Of a stretch of 7,553 nt of DNA, positions 1 through 6,296 are shown in pieces. The stretch is taken from assembly GCA_004556255.1 (NCBI GenBank), contig SFHY01000061.1, positions 1 through 7,553 on the forward strand, read 5' to 3'. The notes beneath the pieces are model-generated. The model had not been told where the DNA came from. It ran no database searches and was given only the letters and a program-made list of their open reading frames with translations. The translations under genes and the position numbers were made by a program. The number at the start of each line of letters is the position of its first letter. Within the stretch, counting starts at the first letter, position 1. This stretch comes from Lactobacillus delbrueckii (GTDB lineage: Bacteria; Bacillota; Bacilli; Lactobacillales; Lactobacillaceae).

Positions 1-24
1 CTCACAGCCGTTTACACAAGTTTT

Positions 25-30
25 TATACT
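25..30 (+). promoter_or_regulatory. Possible -10 element of the first LysR gene
   Basis: TATACT at 25-30 matches the sigma-A -10 consensus in five of six positions and lies 44 bases before the LysR start codon. No good -35 hexamer is found at the right distance: TTTACA at 11-16 is too close, and positions 2-7 do not match. The promoter is therefore weak, activator-dependent or misplaced. A start near 36-37 would put the palindrome at 46-58 inside the early transcript. Confidence 0.35.
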
Positions 31-45
31 GAACCAAAAATAAGA

Positions 46-58
46 GTTAAGACTTAAC
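46..58. promoter_or_regulatory. Perfect 13-bp palindrome before LysR gene, candidate operator
   Basis: GTTAAG-A-CTTAAC is a perfect inverted repeat with 6-bp arms around one central base. It lies just downstream of the possible -10 (25-30) and ends three bases before the ribosome binding site. LysR-type regulators commonly bind dyads near their own promoter and repress themselves, so an autoregulatory operator is a reasonable inference. It does not show the full T-N11-A LysR box, and chance occurrence in AT-rich DNA is possible. Confidence 0.4.
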
Positions 59-73
59 GATGAGGAAGAAGAC

Positions 74-979
74 ATGAACTTTCAACACTTGGAATACTTC
101 AACGAGCTGGCTGAGACCCAGTATATGGCCCAGGCAGCGGAAAAACTGGGGATTTCCCAGCCAACCTTGAGCTACGCGGTCAAGAAACTGGAAGAGGAAC
201 TGGGCGTTCCCCTTTTTGAAAGAGAAGGCCGCAATATCCGCTTGACGGTCTACGGCAAGGTCTTCAAAGAGTATAGCGAGGCCGGGGTCCAGCAGATCCA
301 GGAAGGGCGGCGGCAATTGTCTGAGATGGCCCTGGGCGAAAGCGGCAAGCTGTCAATTGGGGTGGCTGAAATCGTGGCCCATAAATTCATTACCGATGTG
401 ATCAAGGACTACCGGCAGGTCAATCCGGAATACCGGGTTGACTTTAATTTAAAGCGGGCCGTGACCAGCAAGCTCCTGGACATGCTGCAAAGCGGGGAAC
501 TTGACCTGGCCATTGTCACTACCCGGCCGGGTGAAAAGATTGCCGGCTTTGACTTAGTACCAATGATGCACAGAAAGCTGGAGCTGCTCTTGCCGGCGGG
601 CCATGAACTGGCCAAGCAGAAATCGGTCAGCTTGAAGCAGATCGAGCAGTATCCTTACCTGGCTTTTGGGGAAGAACATGCCTTGGCCGGGATCATCGCT
701 GACGTTTTTGCAAAAAATGACATCCATCCCCAGATCAGCAGCGTGACAGACGATGTCCGGACCCTGGTTGACCTGGTGGCGATCGGTGAAGGGGTGGCTC
801 TCTTGCCTAAGTCCAAGTACCACGAATCTGCCGGTGCTATTGCCGTGCCGGTAACGGAAGATACTTCTTACACCATCAGCCTGGCCAGCCGGAATCTGGC
901 CCAAGAGCCGAAGGTTGCCCAGAAGATGGCTTCCTTTATCGTGGACTTCTGCCAGACCCGGGGCTTAACGTGGTCCTAA
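74..979 (+). CDS. LysR-type transcriptional regulator
   Basis: This 301-aa protein has the length and layout of a LysR-type regulator, a cytoplasmic DNA-binding protein usually working as a tetramer that senses a small molecule. The N-terminal winged helix-turn-helix spans about residues 1-60; the HTH core is near 18-37 (AAEKLGISQPTLSYAVKKLE) and is followed by the typical LGVPLFER wing. A linker helix runs to about 88. The periplasmic-binding-protein-like effector domain covers about 91-295 (GKLSIGV at 91-97, GELDLAIV, GEGVALLP). The ATG at 74 is chosen because GAGGAAG at 62-68 is a good ribosome site five bases upstream. No target gene can be named: the usual divergent partner would lie left of the window. 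The effector domain looks generic (CynR/GltR-like class), so the ligand is unknown. Its last 15 bases overlap the convergent gene ending at 965. Confidence 0.93.
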   Translation: MNFQHLEYFNELAETQYMAQAAEKLGISQPTLSYAVKKLEEELGVPLFEREGRNIRLTVYGKVFKEYSEAGVQQIQEGRRQLSEMALGESGKLSIGVAEIVAHKFITDVIKDYRQVNPEYRVDFNLKRAVTSKLLDMLQSGELDLAIVTTRPGEKIAGFDLVPMMHRKLELLLPAGHELAKQKSVSLKQIEQYPYLAFGEEHALAGIIADVFAKNDIHPQISSVTDDVRTLVDLVAIGEGVALLPKSKYHESAGAIAVPVTEDTSYTISLASRNLAQEPKVAQKMASFIVDFCQTRGLTWS

Positions 980-1633
980 TTCACTAGCGGCTTGGTCATA
1001 CTTTTCTTTAGCCCGGCTGACCTGCTTTTGGTACTGGGCCAAAGTCAGGCCATTGATGCTGACGACGGCGTTGTAGTAGGCTAGTTCAGTCTTTTGGACC
1101 GCTTTATAGCTGGCATATTTAATTTTGGCATTTTTATACTGATACTGCTTGAGAAGGGCCAGAAGGTCGGCCTGCTTGAGCAGTTTTTTCTTGCCCTTTT
1201 CCAGCTGGCTCTTTTCGTCCTTAAAAGCCTGGCTGACAGCTTTAGACGGGGAGAGGGGAGCTTTCTTGCTCTTGCTCTTTTTCTTTTGCTGATTCGCCTT
1301 TAAGGCATCTTGCCAGGCGGTAGTTACGCTGGCAGCAGCTTCATCGATGCTCTTGGCGATGTCCGTGCTGTTTTGCCGGAACTTTTCCCCGGTCTGGTCG
1401 TAATTCTTTTGCTTAAGGGCGATGGCAGCCTGCCTTTTCTCTTGCAGCAGGACCTGCTTGTGCCGGCCGCCGAAGCCAATCAACATGATGAATAAGGCAC
1501 CGACCAAGAAAAAGTCGCAGGCAAAGCGCAGGCGCGGCTGGCTGGTGATGAGGCCGAAGAGCCAGATCAAGGCAAAAAGGATGAAGATCCCGCAGCCAAT
1601 CCAGCCCAGGATAAAATATTGGGAGATAGTCAT
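965..1633 (-). CDS. Two-helix membrane protein with lysine-rich coiled-coil tail, function unknown
   Basis: The 222-aa product starts with two hydrophobic segments (about residues 6-29 and 39-54) separated by a short loop containing PRLR. A long hydrophilic tail rich in Lys, Gln and Ala follows; residues 115-160 are strongly basic (KKKSKSKK near 117-124), and much of 60-215 looks helical or coiled-coil. There is no cleavable signal peptide pattern, so it is probably an integral membrane protein with a cytoplasmic tail. I do not recognise the family. An in-frame TTG at 1651 would add six residues, but AGAGGA lies six bases before the ATG at 1633 and would be inside that extension, so 1633 is preferred. 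The gene is convergent with the LysR gene and overlaps its 3' end by 15 bases; no terminator is visible between them. It is divergent from the three-gene operon. Confidence 0.8.
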   Translation of the reverse strand: MTISQYFILGWIGCGIFILFALIWLFGLITSQPRLRFACDFFLVGALFIMLIGFGGRHKQVLLQEKRQAAIALKQKNYDQTGEKFRQNSTDIAKSIDEAAASVTTAWQDALKANQQKKKSKSKKAPLSPSKAVSQAFKDEKSQLEKGKKKLLKQADLLALLKQYQYKNAKIKYASYKAVQKTELAYYNAVVSINGLTLAQYQKQVSRAKEKYDQAASELGPR

Positions 1634-1639
1634 TATTTT

Positions 1640-1645
1640 TCCTCT
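1640..1645 (-). promoter_or_regulatory. Ribosome binding site deciding the start at 1633
   Basis: On the minus strand AGAGGA precedes ATG (1633) by six bases, which is optimal spacing. It falls within the coding frame if the upstream TTG at 1651 were used, and nothing comparable precedes that TTG at a proper distance. This supports the 222-aa form. No convincing -35/-10 pair was found further upstream; TATCAT on the minus strand near 1665-1670 is only a weak -10 candidate. Confidence 0.65.
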
Positions 1646-1764
1646 TTTCAATTATTTTCTCTTTTCATGATAAACTATTTTTCCCAGGCCGGCTTTCTTT
1701 TGGCAAAAATCCGCAGAATCTTGCCAGTAAAGCGGGTAAACGCTGCCGAAAACTGGCCGGATAG

Positions 1765-1773
1765 TGCTATAAT
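1765..1773 (+). promoter_or_regulatory. Extended -10 promoter of the three-gene operon
   Basis: TGCTATAAT combines a perfect TATAAT (1768-1773) with the TG extension one base upstream, the classic extended -10 form. The -35 region (about 1744-1751) does not match TTGACA well, which is common where a TG extension is present. Transcription would start near 1780, giving a leader of about 50 bases before the ATG at 1830. No other convincing promoter occurs before 5328, so the three following genes probably share it. Confidence 0.7.
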
Positions 1774-1829
1774 CTTGTTAAAGGTCTGCAATATGGCAGG
1801 CAAAAAGTCATGAATGGGAAATAAGACAG

Positions 1830-4265
1830 ATGGCAAGGATTATTGATACTCAGCGAAAGTTACTGATCCAGCATGGCTTGCTGGAAGACATCAAGGAAGC
1901 AGGGGAGGAATACGGGAGTCTGACGGCCGCCCTGGCCGCTCCTGACTGGGCCCTGCTGGACCGGGAGCTCAGCCCTTTATTTAAGAAGGTAAAGTTTTGC
2001 CTGCTTTTTGGGGAGGAAGAAGTTCCCGAACTCGCCGCGGCAAGTGAACTGTCCCGGCTTTTTCCGCTCTTAGCCGGCGACTGCCCGGACTTAAAGGAAA
2101 AACTGGCTGCCGGCCGGCTGGCGGTTAGTTTTGCACCGGAAAGAGAAAGCAGCTTCTTCTTGCTGACGGGGAAAGACAAGTACCGCTTCTACTGGGGGCA
2201 GGGGGCCACTTACGCTTTAAGCAGCGGGGATAAGACCGGGGATGACTGGGCCATGGTCCAGCAGCTGGTCAAAGAGCTGACGGCTAAGGCGAGCGATATT
2301 TTAAACAAAGAAATCTACCAGGGCTATTTGGACCAGGCAGAAGACAAGCGGTCCCAGTACCTGCTGGAAGTCAGTGGCTTGGCAGACAAGCTGGCGACAG
2401 CGCCTTTAAAGGACTTCAAAGAAGCAACCCGGCTGGGGCAATTAGGCCAAAGCCAGGCCAGCGTGTCCTTCAAGAAGACGGCCAAGCTTCTCCGTTTCAA
2501 AAGCGGGATTGACAAGGAGGATTTGACAGGAGAAAAGATCCTGGCTGACGAAGAATTAAGCCAGCGGCTCAGTCAGATCGTCTTTGGCGAGGGCAATGAA
2601 AATGCTGAAGCAATTGTTTTGCCAGATGAAAAGGCCCACTATCCGCGACCGCTTTATCTGCAAGATCCGGTAACCGGGACGATTCTGGAGAAGCCGGCGA
2701 TCGATTCCTACCAGGAAGAACCAGTCGCGGTTCAAAAGCCGACCCGGCAGGATGTGTCAGCGATTTTTGACATTATCCGCTTCTACCGCGACCGCAAGCA
2801 GGACAATGAATCCCAGGCTGCCTTCTCCTTCTTGATGTATGTCTTGGAAAGTGGCAGCATCTGGAAGATCCGCCAGGCCATCGACGAGCGAAACGGGATT
2901 GTGGAAGACGTCCCGATCGTGGCCGGCCTGGTCGGGCAGGGGGAAACTGGCAAGTCTACCCTGCTTAAAATTGCCTCCAACTTGACCATCGGCAATACCA
3001 AGGAGATCGTCCAGGCCAGTTCAGAAGACAAGCTCTTCGGGATGACGGCAGCAGTCAGAAAGAAGCTGCTGGCCGGCAAGAGCTTGAGCAAGCAGGACCG
3101 GGTCAGCGCCTACAGCTCCAACCCCAAGGTCATCAACAAGAATATCTGGAACTTTACCGACCACTACATGGATGAAGACCAGGTCATCACCCCGATCTGC
3201 ATCGATGACCCGGAAGTCTCCCTCTTTTCTTCTAGCGCCGCCCAGAGCTTTTTGAAGAAGCGGAGCAACCGGCATGGCGAGAAACTGGCGGTGGAACCGG
3301 TGGCAATTTTCAGCATGAACAGCAAGGGCAAGGATATCGAACTTTTGACGGAAGTTGGCCGCAGGGGCTACGTGATCAGCCAGGGCAACCAGTTCCGCAA
3401 GAAGACGGACGCGGACATCCACTTTTTTGAATACCTGGATGGCAATACCGACAACCACGGCCACTGGCTGAACAACACCCTCTTTCTTTACCTGACCCGG
3501 CAGATCGACCGCTGGCTGGAAGAGATGGATGACGAGGACTACTTGAAGCTCAAGCACGACTTCCTTTACCCGGTTAAGCACGCCTTCTGGCAGCTGGTTG
3601 AAGAATACGGCCTGGTCAACACGGAAACCAAGTATTACTTCCACATGAAGAACTACAATATTGTTGAGGACCTGGGCCGGCGGAACTGGAGCATTCTCTT
3701 GCACGATGAGGCGACCTTGCGGGAAATCACCTTTACCCGGGACAATCCGGAATGCATGATTCCGGCCCGGGTCTTCCCCAACAAGGGCAACGACATCAAC
3801 CGCTACTTCGCCTACCTGCCAGCTTCAGCTGAGATTTGCAAGACTTTTGACAGCCAGGGGCTGACGGTCAAGATGGCCAATATGGACCTTTGGCAGGGCA
3901 ACCACTTGCTGACTGAGCGTTATGAGAAGGAAACCGGGATCGCGGCTGAGCGCTTTGAAATGGAAAAAGCCAGAGCCGCCGCGGAAGTCCAGGGGCAGAG
4001 AATGGGCGAAAACATTGCTCCATACTTGAAGAAGAATGCCGAAATGATGGACCGGATGATGAAGGTCACTGAACAGAATGCCCAGCTTTTGGCGGAAAAG
4101 GAAGCCCAGGCTGAAAAGCAGCAGCAGGCAGAAGCTGAGAAGAAGGAGCAGGCCGACCAGATCCAGAAGCTGCAGGATGAACTGGCCCAGGCCAAGGAGG
4201 CCGCAGAAGCCGCCAAGAGCGAGGAAAAGAAGCCGCGGGGTTTCTTTGACCGCTTTTTCAAGTAA
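1830..4265 (+). CDS. Large P-loop ATPase with degenerate PLD-like N-terminus and coiled-coil tail
   Basis: This 811-aa cytoplasmic protein is the first and largest gene of a three-gene operon. Seen directly: Walker A GQGETGKST at residues 369-377; a Walker B-like strand ending ICIDDPE at 456-462; a sensor-like strand AIFSMN at 492-497; an RR pair at 511-512 in EVGRRGYVI; and a helical, Glu/Lys/Ala/Gln-rich coiled coil at about 708-800 ending in the short amphipathic tail GFFDRFFK. The order A, B, (S)xN, RR fits an AAA+ or superfamily 3 helicase-like ATPase, although the 84-residue gap from A to B is long for SF3. The second acidic residue of Walker B is Asp, not the usual Glu. Residues 94-135 (RLAVSF, SSFFLLTGKDKYRFYWGQG) resemble the strand pattern of phospholipase D-like domains, but the HxKxxxxD motif is absent; this is an inference from memory of PLD-ATPase proteins. 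The start has only a weak ribosome site, GGGAA at 1816-1820. Function unknown; DNA- or defence-related roles are possible. Confidence 0.85.
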   Translation: MARIIDTQRKLLIQHGLLEDIKEAGEEYGSLTAALAAPDWALLDRELSPLFKKVKFCLLFGEEEVPELAAASELSRLFPLLAGDCPDLKEKLAAGRLAVSFAPERESSFFLLTGKDKYRFYWGQGATYALSSGDKTGDDWAMVQQLVKELTAKASDILNKEIYQGYLDQAEDKRSQYLLEVSGLADKLATAPLKDFKEATRLGQLGQSQASVSFKKTAKLLRFKSGIDKEDLTGEKILADEELSQRLSQIVFGEGNENAEAIVLPDEKAHYPRPLYLQDPVTGTILEKPAIDSYQEEPVAVQKPTRQDVSAIFDIIRFYRDRKQDNESQAAFSFLMYVLESGSIWKIRQAIDERNGIVEDVPIVAGLVGQGETGKSTLLKIASNLTIGNTKEIVQASSEDKLFGMTAAVRKKLLAGKSLSKQDRVSAYSSNPKVINKNIWNFTDHYMDEDQVITPICIDDPEVSLFSSSAAQSFLKKRSNRHGEKLAVEPVAIFSMNSKGKDIELLTEVGRRGYVISQGNQFRKKTDADIHFFEYLDGNTDNHGHWLNNTLFLYLTRQIDRWLEEMDDEDYLKLKHDFLYPVKHAFWQLVEEYGLVNTETKYYFHMKNYNIVEDLGRRNWSILLHDEATLREITFTRDNPECMIPARVFPNKGNDINRYFAYLPASAEICKTFDSQGLTVKMANMDLWQGNHLLTERYEKETGIAAERFEMEKARAAAEVQGQRMGENIAPYLKKNAEMMDRMMKVTEQNAQLLAEKEAQAEKQQQAEAEKKEQADQIQKLQDELAQAKEAAEAAKSEEKKPRGFFDRFFK

Positions 4266-4286
4266 TTTTTTAGAAAGAAGAATAAG

Positions 4287-4688
4287 ATGACCGACACGCA
4301 AAGCATGATTGCCGTTCAAGAAAAAGACAATACCGTTTCCAGCCTGGTCCTGGACCATGACGGGGACTTGGAAACCGCCGGCCGGATTCTGGAGGAAAAC
4401 TACCAGGATTATGAGCAAGTCCTGGCCCTGGTCAATTTAGGTGACTTAAAGAGGCTGGGGAAGACGGCGGAAGAAAGCCGGGCCTACTACCGGGACGAGC
4501 ATGAAGACCAATTGGTCTTGGAAAATTACGCGGACACGGAAGTTTTTGACCGGGCAACTGAAGAGCAGGGAGACTACTTGGCCTGCTGCTTTTTGTACTG
4601 CAAGTATGAAGGTGACTTCCAGTGGCTAGTCAGAGATTTTTCCACGGGCGACAAGCGCTTTAAGCCGCTGAAGGAAGCTCTGGCTTAA
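4287..4688 (+). CDS. Small acidic protein of an uncharacterised phage/bacterial family
   Basis: The 133-aa product is strongly acidic, soluble and lacks membrane segments. Its first 70 residues follow the pattern of a widespread hypothetical family from phages and bacteria that I recall as beginning SMIAVQ..DGTVSSIYCHWDGY, then GRIL.ENY, a LIALGDLSSLG stretch and YHRDRGED. Here the matching parts are SMIAVQEKDNTVSS (6-19), GRILEENY (32-39), ALVNLGDLKRLG (47-58) and YYRDEHED (67-74). The hallmark CHWDGY has become LDHDGD, so this is a divergent member. The family has no known function to my knowledge. It starts 21 bases after the ATPase gene behind a weak purine-rich site (GAAAGAAG, 4273-4280), with no terminator between, so it is almost certainly cotranscribed and probably works with the ATPase. 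Confidence 0.82.
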   Translation: MTDTQSMIAVQEKDNTVSSLVLDHDGDLETAGRILEENYQDYEQVLALVNLGDLKRLGKTAEESRAYYRDEHEDQLVLENYADTEVFDRATEEQGDYLACCFLYCKYEGDFQWLVRDFSTGDKRFKPLKEALA

Positions 4689-4704
4689 GAAAAGAGGGAC
4701 GGCA

Positions 4705-5328
4705 ATGACGGATTTGGCCCAGCTGGGCGGGGATGAACTAAAGGAGATTTTGGACGAAAAGCGGAGAAGCCGCTGGCAGATCGTTTTTGGGGCCCTTTTG
4801 ACTGACACGGCAGCCCAGCAGGCCGCTGTTCCCAGGAAAGAGATGCCGACCTTGATCAAGCTGAAGGCCTACCAGACCAAGCTGATCCGCCAGTATGACG
4901 AGGATATCAAGCTTCTGCAGGAAGAATTTGCTGACCGGGGCCAGGAAGTGCCAAGGCAGGCCTTGTCCTGGAAGAAAAACTACTTTTTCCCGCTGGCGCC
5001 GACGCCCATTGACCAGTGCCTCAGCTTGGAAGAATGGAGCGAGCAGACCGGCCTGCCCCTGGCGGCAATCGCACACAGCCTGGTCTTCATGGGAGTCAAA
5101 GAGCGGGCCTATAATTTGCGGGCCAGCGCCCTCTATGACCCGGCCGACCTGGCCTTTTTGAAAAAAGTGCCCGCTGGCAGCCTGGCGGCTAAAGGCTTAA
5201 CTAAGGCGGCTTGGGTGAAATTGACCGGGGTCAGCCTGGGCAGGCTGGACAAGTGGCTGGGCTCAGACAATAAGGGCGACTGGCTGGCCTGGGACCTGGC
5301 CTTGACCGCCAAGGAAAATTTGAAATAA
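4705..5328 (+). CDS. Uncharacterised 207-aa protein with HTH-like segments, third gene of the operon
   Basis: I do not recognise this protein. Residues 10-80 are charged and probably helical (DELKEILDEKRRSRW, then KLIRQYDEDIKLLQEEF). A Pro-rich linker follows around 97-103 (PLAPTPI). Two later segments have the spacing of helix-turn-helix units: about 106-133 (LSLEEWSEQTGLPLAAIAHS onward) and about 164-186 (GLTKAAWVKLTGVSLGRLDK). Both could bind DNA or act as protein-interaction domains. There are no membrane segments or signal peptide. The ATG at 4705 follows AGAGGGA (4693-4699) by five bases and lies 16 bases after the preceding stop, so it is the last gene of the operon. A strong terminator follows at once. 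A role as the adaptor or DNA-recognition partner of the ATPase is a guess from context. Confidence 0.8.
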   Translation: MTDLAQLGGDELKEILDEKRRSRWQIVFGALLTDTAAQQAAVPRKEMPTLIKLKAYQTKLIRQYDEDIKLLQEEFADRGQEVPRQALSWKKNYFFPLAPTPIDQCLSLEEWSEQTGLPLAAIAHSLVFMGVKERAYNLRASALYDPADLAFLKKVPAGSLAAKGLTKAAWVKLTGVSLGRLDKWLGSDNKGDWLAWDLALTAKENLK

Positions 5329-5333
5329 CATGC

Positions 5334-5370
5334 AAAAAGGCTAGAAGCAGTAAGTGCTTCTAGCCTTTTA
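5334..5370. terminator. Bidirectional rho-independent terminator
   Basis: An 11-bp perfect stem (GGCTAGAAGCA 5339-5349 with TGCTTCTAGCC 5355-5365) encloses the 5-base loop GTAAG. A-run 5334-5338 and T-run 5366-5369 flank it, so each strand reads as a hairpin followed by U residues. It begins five bases after the three-gene operon and ends three bases before the stop codon of the minus-strand LysR gene, and so should end both converging transcripts. Confidence 0.93.
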
Positions 5371-5372
5371 AT

Positions 5373-6278
5373 TTAAGCCAGTTCATGCATGGCTGGCAAT
5401 TTGCTTTCTTCCAGCCAGTCAAAGAAGGCTTGGCTGGCGGTAGACATGGTCCGCTCGGGGATGGCTGTGCCATAGCTGACCTCGTTTTTGCCGGACAGGG
5501 GAACGACTGTCAAGTCCTTCAGCTGGTCAGGCAAGAGGAAGTTAGGCAGGATGCCGATGCCTAGACCTGCCTTGATGCTGAGCATGGCAGCGTTGATGGA
5601 GTTGGCGGAAGTTACTTTGAGGTGGGGGAGTTCCTGCCAGAGGATCTTTTGCAAAGAGTACTGGCCAGGGGTGCAGATATTGTCACTTAAGAAGATAACT
5701 CTTTGCTTGTCCAGGTCGCTGTGCTTGACCGATCCGCGGATGGCAAAATCATAGTCCTGCTGGAAAACGGCACAGTACCTGCCTGTTAAAAGCGGCTTGA
5801 ATTTGACATTGGCACTCGGACTCAAGGAGTCTTGGCTTAAGAAAACGATATCCAGGGCGCCTTCGTTTAAGAGGCCAACCAGGTCCCGGTTGTTATGGCT
5901 TTCGATGTAAAATTGGACCTTGGGATTTTCTGCTTGGTAGGCCTTGATGCTTTTAGACAAGGCAAAGATTTCGTAAGGGGAGTTGCTGATGCCGATGGTG
6001 ATCTTGTCTTTAGATTGCTCATTTAAGGCTTCCAGCTGCCGTAAAGTGTCCACGTAATTGTGGTGGACAGGGCGGATGTCTTCGTAAAAGGCCTTGCCGA
6101 CCGGAGTCAAGGAGACTTTCTTCCTGGTCCGGTAGAAAAGGTCGGCCCCGATATAGCGCTCCATCGAGGAAATGGTCTGGGAGACCGCCGATTGGGAGAC
6201 CCCCATATTCATGGCTGTCCCGGAGAAGCTCAGGGTTTCAGCCAGGTTAATAAAAATTGCCAAGTGTTCTGTGTTCAT
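5373..6278 (-). CDS. LysR-type transcriptional regulator, second gene of a tandem pair
   Basis: This 301-aa LysR-type regulator carries an N-terminal winged HTH (about 1-62; core TAMNMGVSQSAVSQTISSME near 21-40, then LFYRTRKKVSLTP) and an effector-binding domain (about 92-295; KITIGIS at 92-98, GALDIVFL, IKAGLGIGILP). By hand count 40 of its first 65 residues match the protein of the gene just upstream (6297-7202), while the effector domains are much less alike, so the two are paralogues that may share operator sequences but sense different ligands. The ATG at 6278 is preceded by GGAGAG (6285-6290 on this strand) six bases away, inside the 18-base gap after the upstream stop. It is therefore cotranscribed with that gene. 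Its transcript ends at the 5334-5370 terminator. The ligand and targets are unknown. Confidence 0.93.
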   Translation of the reverse strand: MNTEHLAIFINLAETLSFSGTAMNMGVSQSAVSQTISSMERYIGADLFYRTRKKVSLTPVGKAFYEDIRPVHHNYVDTLRQLEALNEQSKDKITIGISNSPYEIFALSKSIKAYQAENPKVQFYIESHNNRDLVGLLNEGALDIVFLSQDSLSPSANVKFKPLLTGRYCAVFQQDYDFAIRGSVKHSDLDKQRVIFLSDNICTPGQYSLQKILWQELPHLKVTSANSINAAMLSIKAGLGIGILPNFLLPDQLKDLTVVPLSGKNEVSYGTAIPERTMSTASQAFFDWLEESKLPAMHELA

Positions 6279-6296
6279 TCTTTGCTCTCCAGCTCC

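Noticed and set aside
554..904. Antisense frame inside the first LysR gene
   Set aside because: It fully overlaps a clear LysR gene and shows no recognisable protein features.
1634..1651. Upstream TTG start for the membrane-protein gene
   Set aside because: The extension would contain the obvious ribosome site AGAGGA, so ATG at 1633 is the better start.
3021..3704. Long open frames antisense to the ATPase gene (also 3825-4418 and several shorter ones)
   Set aside because: They lie opposite a well-supported gene, lack ribosome sites and family-like composition, and are expected in GC-rich third-position coding DNA.
4078..4260. Repetitive Glu/Lys/Ala/Gln codons that look like a tandem repeat
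   Set aside because: They are the irregular codons of a coiled coil; no exact repeat unit is present.
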